52,857 bases of DNA from Alistipes sp. (GCA_017546345.1 JAFYXB010000026.1:1-52857), one strand, 5' to 3'; positions 33,952 to 43,226 are shown, numbered from the stretch's first letter. Numbers and translations are program-made. Notes: generated by a model from the letters alone, not told the origin.

Positions 33952-35985
33952 TTACTTCTTAACACTCTTTCGTACGCACTTTCTCTTAGGCTTCTCCTCT
34001 GTCGCTACCTCCTCAGCCTTAGTCGCCTTCTTAGCACTTGACTTGCGGGCTGGCTTCTTAGGCTCGAAAGAGTCGATAAGCTCGTTGATATGGAGCAAAC
34101 CTGCAACCGATGTTGCGTGTGACACAGAACCACGTGGGTTGTGTGGAGGATCACCCTCGAAACGCTCCGAGATAGAACCTACGCACTTTGTCTGAAGCTC
34201 CGCATCGAAGTTATCCAATATAGCACGTGCATCGCTGACATACTTCTCGCCACTAATTGCGAAGCAAGCCTTAACATAGAACAAGAGTGGAGCAACCCAC
34301 GCTGAGCCATTACGCGATGCGAGATCCTGCGAACGCTGATCCTCGTTGTAGTTCGACTTATAGAGTATGTTGCGTGGTGACAACGTACGCAAGCCACGAG
34401 GTGTGAGCAGATGCTCCTTTGCAGTCTGCAGTACACGTACGCTCTTCTCCTCGTCAAGCATCGTATAGTCAAGACCTACGGCAACAACCATATTAGGACG
34501 GATGAACTTATTGATCTCATCGTCATTAACATAGTCAGCCAAGTAGCCCTCAGATAGCCAGAAGCGGCTCAAGAATGATGACTTAGTGCGCTCAGGCATA
34601 TCCTTCCACTCGGCAACAAACGCCTTGTCGCCCTGCTTCTTAGCAAGTGCAAGAGTGTAGCTTACTGCGTTATACCACAACGCCTGAAGCTCAACAGGGT
34701 AACCTCGACGTGGTGTCACGGCATTACCATCGACGATTGTACCCATCCAGGTCAATGGACGCTCTGCCGCTGCCCAGATAAGGCCGTTATCGTGCAACTT
34801 AACCTCCTCGCCATGACCACGGCGATAAGCCTCCAATACGCTCTTCATAGCCTCGCCATACTTAGCCCAAAGCTCCTTCGCGCCAATATGTTTCTCGAGA
34901 TTCTGCAACGTAAAGAAGAACCAAAGTGGTGCATCCGCAGCAACACGAGCCGAACCGCTACCCGCAAAATCGCCATCCTGCATATCGCCCACCAAAGTAT
35001 CGAGCGCATCCATACAATCCTCCTTGTATCCCTGAGTGAGGGTAAGGCCGGGCAATGCGATGAACGTATCGCGTGTGAGTGGACCAAACCAAGGATAACC
35101 TGCGATAACCTCCGTGCGGTTCTCGGGACGACGAATGACAAACTGACGTGCCGAGTGACGCAAGCAGCTTAGGAAGTCGATTTTATGTGTACGACGTGCG
35201 ATAGATGCCTCGTATACGGCCGAAATAGTCTCGGGTGAGGCCATCAAATCGGTAGCCGCCGAGAAGATAACGCTCTCGCCCTTCTTAATCTTAAACTCGA
35301 AATAGCCCGAAGTGAGCAGATCCTCATGGCCCTCATATCCGCGAGCGAGCTCCTTGTGGTACTCGAAATTGTAGTACCAATCGGGTGCTGGCACAAACTC
35401 AGCATCCTCTTTATTTAGCTGCATATACAACCAAGGGAAGCCATCATAGAGCTTACACTTAACACCATAGGGGATGGGATATGCACGGCCGTCAGCCTCC
35501 ATATTGGCCTTCGACAACGCATGCTTATCGCGGAATGCGAGCAATGGACGCAGACGCAACGTAGTCTCGGAGTGAGCATCGACCAACGTGTAGCGAATCA
35601 TCAACTGCGTACGCTTGTGTATCCACAACAACTCCTTACGAAGTATCACACCTCCTACACGATAGGTAATCGTAGGCGTTGGCGTGTACTCAAAGTCGGT
35701 GATGTACTTGTGACCGCGGGGCTCATACGTGCCGTTGAAGCGGTGCAACGCAAGGTTGAATGATTGGTCGTGCTGGATGACAGTCTCATCGAGCGACGAC
35801 AGTAGCACATAGGTACGATCGCTCTGGTCGATAGGTGCGACCATCAGACCGTGGTATTTGCGCGTGTTGCAACCAACGATTGTTGTACTCATATAGCCAC
35901 CACGACGATCCGTAGCAAGCATCTCTCTATCGAGCGAGTACTCCAAGTTACCCAATTCACGCTTGTCAAATGTTAGTCCTGACAT
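33952..35985 (-). CDS. Glycogen debranching enzyme (amylo-alpha-1,6-glucosidase, GH133)
   Basis: The 677-residue protein has an N-terminal beta domain (LEYSLDREMLATDRRGGYMS, GCNTRKYHGLMVAP) and an (alpha/alpha)6 barrel with GYPWFGPLTRDTFIALPG and WVAPLLFYVKACF. It removes alpha-1,6 branches from glycogen in the cytoplasm. After about residue 640 the protein has an unusual Lys/Arg/Ala-rich tail (KKPARKSSAKKATKAEEVAT and KPKRKCVRKSVKK) outside the catalytic fold. It is first in the operon. Confidence 0.93.
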   Translation of the reverse strand: MSGLTFDKRELGNLEYSLDREMLATDRRGGYMSTTIVGCNTRKYHGLMVAPIDQSDRTYVLLSSLDETVIQHDQSFNLALHRFNGTYEPRGHKYITDFEYTPTPTITYRVGGVILRKELLWIHKRTQLMIRYTLVDAHSETTLRLRPLLAFRDKHALSKANMEADGRAYPIPYGVKCKLYDGFPWLYMQLNKEDAEFVPAPDWYYNFEYHKELARGYEGHEDLLTSGYFEFKIKKGESVIFSAATDLMASPETISAVYEASIARRTHKIDFLSCLRHSARQFVIRRPENRTEVIAGYPWFGPLTRDTFIALPGLTLTQGYKEDCMDALDTLVGDMQDGDFAGSGSARVAADAPLWFFFTLQNLEKHIGAKELWAKYGEAMKSVLEAYRRGHGEEVKLHDNGLIWAAAERPLTWMGTIVDGNAVTPRRGYPVELQALWYNAVSYTLALAKKQGDKAFVAEWKDMPERTKSSFLSRFWLSEGYLADYVNDDEINKFIRPNMVVAVGLDYTMLDEEKSVRVLQTAKEHLLTPRGLRTLSPRNILYKSNYNEDQRSQDLASRNGSAWVAPLLFYVKACFAISGEKYVSDARAILDNFDAELQTKCVGSISERFEGDPPHNPRGSVSHATSVAGLLHINELIDSFEPKKPARKSSAKKATKAEEVATEEKPKRKCVRKSVKK

Positions 35986-36035
35986 AATCTACTTGGTCTT
36001 TATAGTTTAATATTTCAATCCAATATGTGACCGCA

Positions 36036-36087
36036 TACACCCTAACGCACTATGGATCTGAACAATAGAACTTGCATCAAGGGTGTA
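36036..36087 (-). promoter_or_regulatory. Inverted repeat in leader of glycogen operon
   Basis: tacaccct (36036-36043) and agggtgta (36080-36087) are exact complements 51-102 bp upstream of the GH133 ATG. They may close a leader RNA structure or be an operator. The rest of 35986-36238 is AT-rich without a visible gene. Confidence 0.4.
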
Positions 36088-36238
36088 GGAACAGAAAAAC
36101 GTATGTTTTACAAAGTAAAGTTACGAACTATTTTTCTAAATTGCAAAAAATATTCGAAAATACGACCATTTTTCACAATTTAGAGGGCCTTTAGAGTCAC
36201 TTTTCGCGCTCCACTATGTTCGATACTATGCAGTTAAG

Positions 36239-37348
36239 CTATAGGAATAGCGATTCGATAACCGCATCCGAGAGCAAGAAACGCTCCGCAGGAATATAGA
36301 GATAATTGTTCTTAAGTTTTAACGCAGATGCCTCGATCCACGACTCGGCGAGCCTCAACAAGCGCTCGACCTCCGAATCGCCAAAACGCGAAGCTACCAA
36401 CCCGAGGTCTATACCCTCGGCCGTACGCAGTGCCGTCATCACATACTCGTTTAAGTGATCCGCCTCGCTTAGCTCCTCACCCTCATAGCGAAACACGCCC
36501 TCGCAATACTCCTTGGCCGACGACACACACCATGTACGATTATCACGCGAGAAGGAGTGGGCACCTGCTCCAATGCCGAGATACTCCACACCACGCCAAT
36601 ATGCCGAGTTGTGCTTTGCGCGACAACCAGGCTTAGCATAGTTCGACACCTCGTAGTGCTCATATCCCGCTGCCACAAGGGCATTATGCACCGCAAGATA
36701 CTCCTCCTCGGAGCGCTCCTCACCAACGGGCTGATACTCGCCACGACGCTCCAACAGACCAAGACGCGTATTCTCCTCGATAGTAAGATGATATGCCGAT
36801 ACGTGGCCGACATCCAAGGCGATAGCACGGCGCAGCGTATCTGCAAGGCGATCGCCATAGCCCGCAATACCGAAGATAATATCTATTGAGATATTGCGAA
36901 ATCCCGCACGATACAACCTCGCCACAGCCTCTTCGGCCTCCACACCTGTATGGCGGCGATTCATAAACTCCAACACCGCGTCGTCGAACGACTGTATACC
37001 GAGACTCACGCGATTTACCGACGTAGCCGCCAGACGCGCCACATACTCCTCCATGAGGTCATCGGGATTGGCCTCGATGGTTATCTCCTCAACAGCCGAG
37101 CAGTCGAACAACTCTCGTGCACGAGATATAACACGTTCGATCTCCTCGGGCGGGAGTAGCGACGGCGTACCACCGCCAAAATATATCGACGTAAGTCGCT
37201 TATCGGCAATATATTCTGCACGCTGCTCCATTTCGGCAATCAACTGCGGCACAAGATTTGGCAACAACGACATAGCGCCCACACGATAGAAATCGCAATA
37301 GGAGCATATACGCCTACAAAATGGAATATGTATATATAGCGTTGCCAT
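36239..37348 (-). CDS. hemW: Radical SAM heme chaperone HemW
   Basis: The 369-residue protein begins with the radical SAM motif FCRRICSYCDF (C-x3-C-x2-C), then YFGGGTPSLL and EANPDDL. It has the HemW C-terminal region (LNEYVMTALRTAEGIDL). It was long annotated as an oxygen-independent coproporphyrinogen oxidase, but the family binds and delivers heme. The -7 box lies only 9 bp from the ATG, so the mRNA may be nearly leaderless. Confidence 0.92.
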   Translation of the reverse strand: MATLYIHIPFCRRICSYCDFYRVGAMSLLPNLVPQLIAEMEQRAEYIADKRLTSIYFGGGTPSLLPPEEIERVISRARELFDCSAVEEITIEANPDDLMEEYVARLAATSVNRVSLGIQSFDDAVLEFMNRRHTGVEAEEAVARLYRAGFRNISIDIIFGIAGYGDRLADTLRRAIALDVGHVSAYHLTIEENTRLGLLERRGEYQPVGEERSEEEYLAVHNALVAAGYEHYEVSNYAKPGCRAKHNSAYWRGVEYLGIGAGAHSFSRDNRTWCVSSAKEYCEGVFRYEGEELSEADHLNEYVMTALRTAEGIDLGLVASRFGDSEVERLLRLAESWIEASALKLKNNYLYIPAERFLLSDAVIESLFL

Positions 37349-37356
37349 AACGGTAA

Positions 37357-37364
37357 CAAAGTTA
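37357..37364 (-). promoter_or_regulatory. -7 box of hemW
   Basis: Read leftward the bases are TAACTTTG, with TTTG 22 bp upstream (37390-37387). It lies 9 bp from the start codon. Confidence 0.55.
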
Positions 37365-37406
37365 CGAAAAAATTAGAAACATCGGCCAAATCTTTAGAAA
37401 AATAGC

Positions 37407-37414
37407 TATCTTTG
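37407..37414 (+). promoter_or_regulatory. -7 box of sdaA
   Basis: TATCTTTG lies 31 bp before the ATG at 37445. The hemW and sdaA promoters diverge within 60 bp. Confidence 0.6.
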
Positions 37415-37444
37415 CAGTAGTAGTTTTAATTAAACTGAGTATTT

Positions 37445-38644
37445 ATGAAGTCCATTAAGGAGTTATACCGCATAGGCACAGGCCCTTCGAGTAGCCACAC
37501 TATGGCTCCACGCCGTGCCGCCGAGATATTTCAGCACCGTCATCCCGAGTGTGAGCGTTTTCGCGTAACACTCTACGGTTCACTTGCCGCAACGGGCAAA
37601 GGCCACCTTACCGACGTAGCTATCCTCGACACACTAAAGCCACACGGCATTGTGGAGCTTGTCTGGGAGAGTTCTACGTTCCTACCCTTCCACCCCAACG
37701 GCATGCGCTTCGAGTCGTTGGACGACGATGGCAACATCACCGACTCGTGGGTTGTTTACAGCGTCGGCGGCGGAGCACTCGCCGAGGAGAACAGCCGCCC
37801 TATCGAGAGCGCTGACATCTACCCATTGACAAAGCTTAACGACATCCTCGCATGGTGTACGCAGAATGGCCGCACCTTCTGGGAGTATGTCGAGCTATAC
37901 GAAGGCAAGGATATTTGGATATTCCTATCGAAGATTTGGCGTGTGATGCGCGAGGCCGTAGAGCGCGGTATCGAGACCGATGGCGTGATACCCGGTCCGC
38001 TTAATCTTCCTCGCCGCGCTATGCGTTACAACGTACGTGCTTCGGGATATAAGCAGAGTCTACAATCGCGCGGTCTTATCTTCTCGTACGCCTTGGCCGT
38101 AAGCGAGGAGAATGCCTCAGGTGGCCGTATCGTCACAGCACCAACTTGTGGTTCATCGGGCGTACTTCCCGCCGTATTGTACCACTTGTGGAAGACCCGT
38201 GAGTTCTCCGAGCAGCGCATCGTGAGGGCATTGGCAACAGCCGGCCTTATCGGAAATATCGTCAAGCACAACGCCTCGATCTCGGGTGCTGAGGTGGGCT
38301 GTCAAGGCGAGGTCGGCGTAGCATGTGCTATGGCCGCAGCTGCCGCCAACCAACTCTTCGGTGGCACACCTGCACAGATTGAGTATGCCGCAGAGATGGG
38401 CTTGGAACACCACTTGGGTATGACCTGCGATCCGATTTGCGGCCTTGTGCAGATTCCGTGTATCGAGCGTAACGCCTACGCCGCAGCACGAGCCCTCGAT
38501 GCCAACCTCTATTCGATGTACACCGACGGTCATCACCGCGTGTCGTTCGACCGCGTGGTAGAGGTTATGAAGCAGACGGGCCACGACCTACCTTCGATCT
38601 ACAAAGAGACGGGCGAGGGTGGTCTTGCCAAGGATTTTTATTAG
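37445..38644 (+). CDS. sdaA: L-serine ammonia-lyase (iron-sulfur type)
   Basis: The 399-residue single-chain enzyme starts with the beta domain (YRIGTGPSSSHTMAPRRAA) and continues into the alpha domain with APTCGSSGVLP, GCQGEVGVACAMAAAA and MTCDPICGLVQIPCIER. These hold the cysteines for the [4Fe-4S] cluster. It converts serine to pyruvate and ammonia. The fused form is somewhat shorter than the E. coli enzyme (about 455 residues). A terminator follows 10 bp after the stop. Confidence 0.95.
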   Translation: MKSIKELYRIGTGPSSSHTMAPRRAAEIFQHRHPECERFRVTLYGSLAATGKGHLTDVAILDTLKPHGIVELVWESSTFLPFHPNGMRFESLDDDGNITDSWVVYSVGGGALAEENSRPIESADIYPLTKLNDILAWCTQNGRTFWEYVELYEGKDIWIFLSKIWRVMREAVERGIETDGVIPGPLNLPRRAMRYNVRASGYKQSLQSRGLIFSYALAVSEENASGGRIVTAPTCGSSGVLPAVLYHLWKTREFSEQRIVRALATAGLIGNIVKHNASISGAEVGCQGEVGVACAMAAAAANQLFGGTPAQIEYAAEMGLEHHLGMTCDPICGLVQIPCIERNAYAAARALDANLYSMYTDGHHRVSFDRVVEVMKQTGHDLPSIYKETGEGGLAKDFY

Positions 38645-38654
38645 GAAACAGTTT

Positions 38655-38678
38655 GAGGGTGCCTTCAAGGGCACCCTC
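38655..38678 (+). terminator. Terminator of sdaA
   Basis: gagggtgcc and ggcaccctc form a 9-bp GC-rich stem, then TT. Confidence 0.75.
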
Positions 38679-38706
38679 TTCCATTGCTTTCGATTCTCAT
38701 CAAGTT

Positions 38707-38991
38707 CTACAACCACGATTTAATTAACTCGACATAACCTTTAGCCTTGTTGTATAGATGAGTCAATGTTGCACTAATCTCGTAAACAGCCTCGAGCTGT
38801 TGATTGAGCTCCAACATACTCTGCCGCAGCGATAGGTAGTATAGCAATAGAGCTGTGATAATATAGGCTACGCCAACCACAATCAACGCATATACGAACG
38901 ATCCGAACAGAGCACTCAGCCCCAAGATAAGCGCTACGCTAAGTAGCAGCATACCGAGCATCGTAGTAACCAAGAAAAAGACGAGAACCAT
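38707..38991 (-). CDS. Small two-helix membrane protein
   Basis: The 94-residue protein has two membrane helices (about 2-25 and 30-52) and then a helical, cytoplasmic tail (LRQSMLELNQQLEAVYEISA). It resembles the small holin-like/Phage_holin_3_6 or YtxH-partner envelope-stress proteins. It follows the YtxH-domain gene by 23 bp on the same strand, a pairing often seen in Bacteroidetes. The function is unknown. Confidence 0.7.
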   Translation of the reverse strand: MVLVFFLVTTMLGMLLLSVALILGLSALFGSFVYALIVVGVAYIITALLLYYLSLRQSMLELNQQLEAVYEISATLTHLYNKAKGYVELIKSWL

Positions 38992-39014
38992 ACCTTGCAG
39001 CGAGTTTTCGTGTT

Positions 39015-39227
39015 TTACTTCTGCTCAGCAGCTGTTGTAGTGGCAGGATGCTCGCAGTTGCAGTGGTGAGCGTGATGGTGCCACATCTCAGCCATAGTCT
39101 CGTCTACGACGCTGCGAATCTTACCTCGAAGCTCTCTACCGCTCTGAGGAGCAGTGAGCATTGCCACAGCAGCACCAACGATAGCACCACCCAAGGCGCA
39201 AAGCAAATAGATTGAATTCTCTTTCAT
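39015..39227 (-). CDS. YtxH-domain protein with His/Cys-rich cluster
   Basis: The 70-residue protein has an N-terminal helix (about 6-24) and the YtxH-like LTAPQSGRELRGKIRSVVDE. It ends in a compact metal-binding-like cluster, residues 50-60: HHHAHHCNCEH. YtxH proteins are small stress-related membrane proteins. The His/Cys cluster is not part of the family core that I know of and may bind a transition metal. Co-transcription with the two-helix protein is likely. Confidence 0.8.
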   Translation of the reverse strand: MKENSIYLLCALGGAIVGAAVAMLTAPQSGRELRGKIRSVVDETMAEMWHHHAHHCNCEHPATTTAAEQK

Positions 39228-39308
39228 AATACAATGTTTTAGTTGTTAATGCACTCGATATATCGCAAACTCCAGGCCAAAAGAGGCGTGTGATACTCTT
39301 TTTTTTCA

Positions 39309-39316
39309 TATCTTTG
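39309..39316 (+). promoter_or_regulatory. -7 box of SLOG-family gene
   Basis: TATCTTTG ends 8 bp before the ATG at 39325, so transcription should start within a few bases of the start codon. Confidence 0.6.
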
Positions 39317-39324
39317 CGCCCGAT

Positions 39325-39825
39325 ATGACTACTCAACCGATACCGACCAAGATTGTTGTTGCTTTCACGGGCCATCGCAGCTATGCTCACGAGGCCAAGG
39401 AGCAACTGCGCGACACCGTAGCCTCGCTCTACGAGGAGGGTGCACGTCACTTCTGCGTAGGTATGGCCCAGGGCTTCGACTTAGCCTCTGGCGAGACTGT
39501 CGTAGAGCTAATGAACGACAAACGCAATATCGTGTTGGAGTGTTGCATACCCTACCCCGCATTTGCCCAATATTTCGACAGCGAGGAGCGTGCGTGCTAC
39601 GACAATATTTTGAGCCATGCGACCATAGTGCGCTATGCCGCAGAGCGTTATCATGCAGGTATTTACAATCGTAGAAACAATATGCTTGTAGAGAATGCCA
39701 CACATATCGTAGCTTGGTGGGACGGATCGCGTAGCGGAACGGAATATACCATACGTCGAGCACGAAAAAATGGTTGTCACATAAAGAACCTATACCCCAA
39801 CCCTCAGCTAAAGATCTGCCTATAA
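39325..39825 (+). CDS. SLOG superfamily protein (DUF1273/YpsA-like)
   Basis: The 166-residue protein has the family start VVAFTGHRSY, the nucleotide-site region HFCVGMAQGFDLASGETVVE and the late YNRRNNMLVENATHIVAWWD followed by SGTEYTIRRARK. SLOG proteins bind nucleotides or their derivatives; YpsA-like members affect cell division or stress in other bacteria. No partner gene is adjacent, and the promoter is its own. Confidence 0.85.
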   Translation: MTTQPIPTKIVVAFTGHRSYAHEAKEQLRDTVASLYEEGARHFCVGMAQGFDLASGETVVELMNDKRNIVLECCIPYPAFAQYFDSEERACYDNILSHATIVRYAAERYHAGIYNRRNNMLVENATHIVAWWDGSRSGTEYTIRRARKNGCHIKNLYPNPQLKICL

Positions 39826-39914
39826 AGGTCTAAATATTAAGCACAGTTTAATTTTGAACTTTTAGGGTCACAGGTTTAAGTATTTGTACTAATATTCAGT
39901 AAACAATTTAATAA

Positions 39915-39922
39915 TACATTTG
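39915..39922 (+). promoter_or_regulatory. -7 box of porin gene
   Basis: TACATTTG lies 19 bp before the ATG at 39942. Confidence 0.55.
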
Positions 39923-39941
39923 CACAAAATTTTTAAGCGTT

Positions 39942-41003
39942 ATGAGTTTGAAAAATTTATTTGCAGCCGCTGCACTACTACTTTTTAGCGGATCAGCAAT
40001 GGCGCAGAATGCAACCGAGGCTAGCCCCGTAGCAGAGCAGAGCGTTGCAGTAGAGAAGAAGGAGAACAAGGTGAAGGCATTTGCCGACAAGCACCTCAAC
40101 CTCTCGGGATACCTTCAGACAGGTTTCGAGTGGAACCAGATCAACGACCCTGAGACATCTTTTTACGTTAAACGCGCGCGTGTAAGTCTTACCGGCGACT
40201 TTCTTAAGGAGAAGTTCGACTACCGCTTGCAGGTAGATATGGCGGGTTCGCCAAAGATTTGCGACCTCTATGTTCGCTATATGCCCTTCAGCGAGCTTAA
40301 CCTCGAGATTGGTCAGTTCAAGATTCCTTTCTCATACGAGAACGAGAATTGTGGTCCTGCATCTGTAGAGTTCATCGAGTACTCGTACATCACCACATAT
40401 CTTGCACGCAACAACGGTCTCTATGATGGCATTGCATCGACAGGTCGTGACATTGGTTTCCAGGTTTATGGTGATTTGGTAAATCGCGATGGCCAGAGCC
40501 TTATCAAGTATAACATCGGTGTATTCAACGGTTCGGGCATCAACCGCAAGGACGACAATTCATCAAAGGATTTCATTGCTCGCCTTATCGTTCGTCCATT
40601 CAAGGGTTTTGCCCTTACTGGATCATACATGTACGCCAAGACCAACTACCTCGACAACGATATTAAGAGTCCTCGTTGGGCTGTAGGTGCGCTCTACGAG
40701 TCGCGCCATTGGGTAGTTCGTTCAGAGTTTGCTCAGGCCGACTTCGATGACAACCTCACTAACGCATTCTATGTCTTGGGTGGCTACCACTTCGACGAGC
40801 CTTGGTCAGTGTTTGCACGCTACGAGTTCCTCAAAGATGAAATCCGCATCATGGATCGTGAGCGTTTCGGCCTCGGTGCGGCATACAAACCTTTCAAGTT
40901 CTTGCGTCTGCAGTTTAACCTCACATACGAGAAGCTAAACGATATGCCCAAAGATCTTCGCAACAACTTCGGTGCTAACCTGATGGTTACTGCGATATTC
41001 TAA
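39942..41003 (+). CDS. Outer membrane porin, phosphate-selective porin O/P family
   Basis: The 353-residue protein has a signal peptide (1-22, ending AMAQ), a short coiled linker and a beta barrel typical of OprO/OprP porins. Visible pieces are LNLSGYLQTGFEWNQ, VKRARVSLTGDFLKEKFDYR, LNLEIGQFKIPFSYEN and a C-terminal strand ending in Phe. The solute need not be phosphate. A terminator follows after 15 bp, and the next gene is a separate transporter. Confidence 0.87.
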   Translation: MSLKNLFAAAALLLFSGSAMAQNATEASPVAEQSVAVEKKENKVKAFADKHLNLSGYLQTGFEWNQINDPETSFYVKRARVSLTGDFLKEKFDYRLQVDMAGSPKICDLYVRYMPFSELNLEIGQFKIPFSYENENCGPASVEFIEYSYITTYLARNNGLYDGIASTGRDIGFQVYGDLVNRDGQSLIKYNIGVFNGSGINRKDDNSSKDFIARLIVRPFKGFALTGSYMYAKTNYLDNDIKSPRWAVGALYESRHWVVRSEFAQADFDDNLTNAFYVLGGYHFDEPWSVFARYEFLKDEIRIMDRERFGLGAAYKPFKFLRLQFNLTYEKLNDMPKDLRNNFGANLMVTAIF

Positions 41004-41018
41004 ATACGAGAATTAATG

Positions 41019-41053
41019 AAGAGCTGTTGAAATTCGCGATTTCGGCAGCTCTT
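41019..41053 (+). terminator. Terminator of porin gene
   Basis: aagagctg-ttgaaat and atttcgg-cagctctt pair around loop tcgcg, then TCC. Confidence 0.7.
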
Positions 41054-41079
41054 TCCAATCTAAAACTTTACTGAATATT

Positions 41080-42501
41080 ATGAAAAAGTTCTTAACCGAA
41101 GATTGGGTAGCTACCTTCCTGAGCATACCCCTTCTTATCATCGCAGGACTCGCCTCGTTTCTGCCTAACAATGGGTTCAAAGTCGCAGCCGATCTCACAC
41201 AACATACGGCGTGGTACGACATAGCCCTCTTTTTCATAATAGCCCTTCTACTTCTCTACGTTGGAAATACTCTTCTGAAACGTCCAACTAAGGGTCTTAT
41301 ACGCTCATTTATCGTTATTTTTTCCATATCACTACTCGCACAGTGGATAGCCAAAATCGAGACTGTCAGGCATTACGGCTTCGAAGCGGTATTCTTCTCC
41401 GTTCTATTCGGCCTTCTTGTTCGCAACCTATTCCGCATCCCCGAGTGGCTTAAACCTGCAATTCAGGGCGAATTTTTCATAAAGATTGGCGTTGTATGCC
41501 TTGGTGCCACGGTGCTCTTTAGCGATGTTATGAAGTCTGGCGCAGCAGGTCTTATTCAGGCTATTGTCGTTGTCGGCATCGTATGGTTTTTCGGCTATTG
41601 GCTTGCACGCAAACTCAACGTGGGAGAGGCCGCAGCTATGACATTGGCAAGTGGTTGTTCGATATGCGGTGTCTCGGCATGTATCACCGCTGCGGGTGTT
41701 GCCGATACCGACAAGAAGCAACTCTCGTATATCATCTCGCTGGTGCTTATCATCGTCGTACCGATGATCTACCTTATGCCCTGGCTGGCCGAGATGATTG
41801 TACCCCTATTTACCGATGATCCAGTCATACAGCGAGAGATTATTGGTGCTTGGATTGGCGGAACGATTGACACCACATCGGGCGTAGGTGCATCATCGGA
41901 GATGGCTGGAGATATTGCACAGAAGACCGCCATTGTCGTTAAAGCTACACAGAACGTTCTGATTGGCTTCGTGGCATTTTTCATCGCTCTGTATCTTTCG
42001 GCACGTGGCCAAGGTAAGAGAAGTTATATTCCCTCATTTGGCATTGTTTGGGATAAATTTCCGAAGTTTATCCTCGGCTTTATCGTAGCATCGGCCGTAT
42101 TTAGCATTTTGCAGACGCAGGAGCTCCTGACGCTCGACGCTAAGCGTAAGATCGTCGAAACATCAATGGCCAAGACCTTCTCGACCTTCTTTTTCTCGCT
42201 CTCGTTCGTATGTATCGGCATGGGCACACGCCTAAAGGAGATTATCTCGCACGAGAATCGTCGTCTACTATTCTCGTTTATTGGCGCACAGCTATTTAAC
42301 ATTATCGTTGCGATGTTTGCCGCATGGCTTATGTTTGGCATTGTAAAACCCGCATTGTGGCCATCCTCGCCCAAACAGCCACAGACGAAAGTAGAGAGCA
42401 TCAAGCCCTCGACACCTTCGTTTCCCGAGGGCTTCATCATAGAGGAGCCTATCATCGACGAGGAGATATCATTCGACACGGTAACAACAAGCAAAAGATA
42501 A
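41080..42501 (+). CDS. YeiH/UPF0324 family putative sulfate exporter
   Basis: The 473-residue membrane protein has about ten helices and the family core: FFSVLFGLLVRNLFRIPEWL, GVVCLGATVLFSDVMKSGAA, ASGCSICGVSACITAAGVAD and GGTIDTTSGVGASSEMAG. The family is annotated as putative sulfate exporters on limited evidence. The C-terminal 45 residues (SPKQPQTKVESIKPSTPSFP and an acidic stretch) are a soluble extension that I do not recognise. Confidence 0.85.
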   Translation: MKKFLTEDWVATFLSIPLLIIAGLASFLPNNGFKVAADLTQHTAWYDIALFFIIALLLLYVGNTLLKRPTKGLIRSFIVIFSISLLAQWIAKIETVRHYGFEAVFFSVLFGLLVRNLFRIPEWLKPAIQGEFFIKIGVVCLGATVLFSDVMKSGAAGLIQAIVVVGIVWFFGYWLARKLNVGEAAAMTLASGCSICGVSACITAAGVADTDKKQLSYIISLVLIIVVPMIYLMPWLAEMIVPLFTDDPVIQREIIGAWIGGTIDTTSGVGASSEMAGDIAQKTAIVVKATQNVLIGFVAFFIALYLSARGQGKRSYIPSFGIVWDKFPKFILGFIVASAVFSILQTQELLTLDAKRKIVETSMAKTFSTFFFSLSFVCIGMGTRLKEIISHENRRLLFSFIGAQLFNIIVAMFAAWLMFGIVKPALWPSSPKQPQTKVESIKPSTPSFPEGFIIEEPIIDEEISFDTVTTSKR

Positions 42502-42538
42502 AAAGTAAATGGCTGCTTCTGAGCAGCCATTTACTTTT
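42501..42538. terminator. Bidirectional terminator between convergent genes
   Basis: aaaagtaaatggctgc (42501-42516) and its exact complement (42523-42538) form a 16-bp stem with A- and T-rich ends. It serves both the YeiH and phosphatase genes. Confidence 0.9.
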
Positions 42539-42545
42539 CATACGC

Positions 42546-43016
42546 TTATGCTTTTAATTCGGAGAGTAGCTGCGCACAACCATCCTCCAAGAGATCCAAT
42601 ACCAACTCGAAGCCCTCGTGACCCTCGTAGTAAGGGTCGGGAATGTAGCTCCAATCGGGATGGTGACGTAGATACTCCCTAAATCGAAATATCTTCTGCT
42701 GCGCAGCACGATCGGGAGCCAGACGGAACAGAGCCTCGTAGTTATTATCATCCATAGCGATAATGCGGTCGAAGCGGTCGAAATCCTCCTCGCGCACTTG
42801 ACGCGCTCGATGAGTCATCTCTATACCTCGTGCACCGGCTGCACGGCGCATACGCACATCAGAGCGCTCGCCCGCGTGGCCACCATACGTACCTGCCGAA
42901 TCCACCTCGATATGCTCTGCAAGACCCTCACGAGTAATCATCTGTTGAAGCATCGCCTCGGCCGCTGGAGAGCGACATATATTTCCGAGGCAAACAAAAA
43001 GTATGCGTTGTTTCAT
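42546..43016 (-). CDS. Low-molecular-weight protein-tyrosine phosphatase
   Basis: The 156-residue protein has the N-terminal P-loop FVCLGNICRSPAAEA (C-x5-R) and the C-terminal general-acid loop IPDPYYEG. In some bacteria such enzymes act on tyrosine kinases for capsule control; no such kinase is present here. The gene stands alone, convergent with the YeiH gene. Confidence 0.93.
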   Translation of the reverse strand: MKQRILFVCLGNICRSPAAEAMLQQMITREGLAEHIEVDSAGTYGGHAGERSDVRMRRAAGARGIEMTHRARQVREEDFDRFDRIIAMDDNNYEALFRLAPDRAAQQKIFRFREYLRHHPDWSYIPDPYYEGHEGFELVLDLLEDGCAQLLSELKA

Positions 43017-43218
43017 ATCTCAATCTATTGTCGTTTGTGCAAAGATACCATTTTTTCACGAACAAGCCACACGACAATGCAAAAATAAGCCAATTAGTAT
43101 GATAGTTTCGTTGATTAAATTTCGGAGTTCATCGACCATCACGCTGTTTTATCATCCATTTTTGGTTCAAAACGGAAAAACATTGCGCAATATGAGCCTA
43201 AATCCGCAATTATTTTTA

Positions 43219-43226
43219 TACCTTTG
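43219..43226 (+). promoter_or_regulatory. -7 box of ytfJ-like gene
   Basis: TACCTTTG lies 52 bp before the ATG at 43279. Confidence 0.6.
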
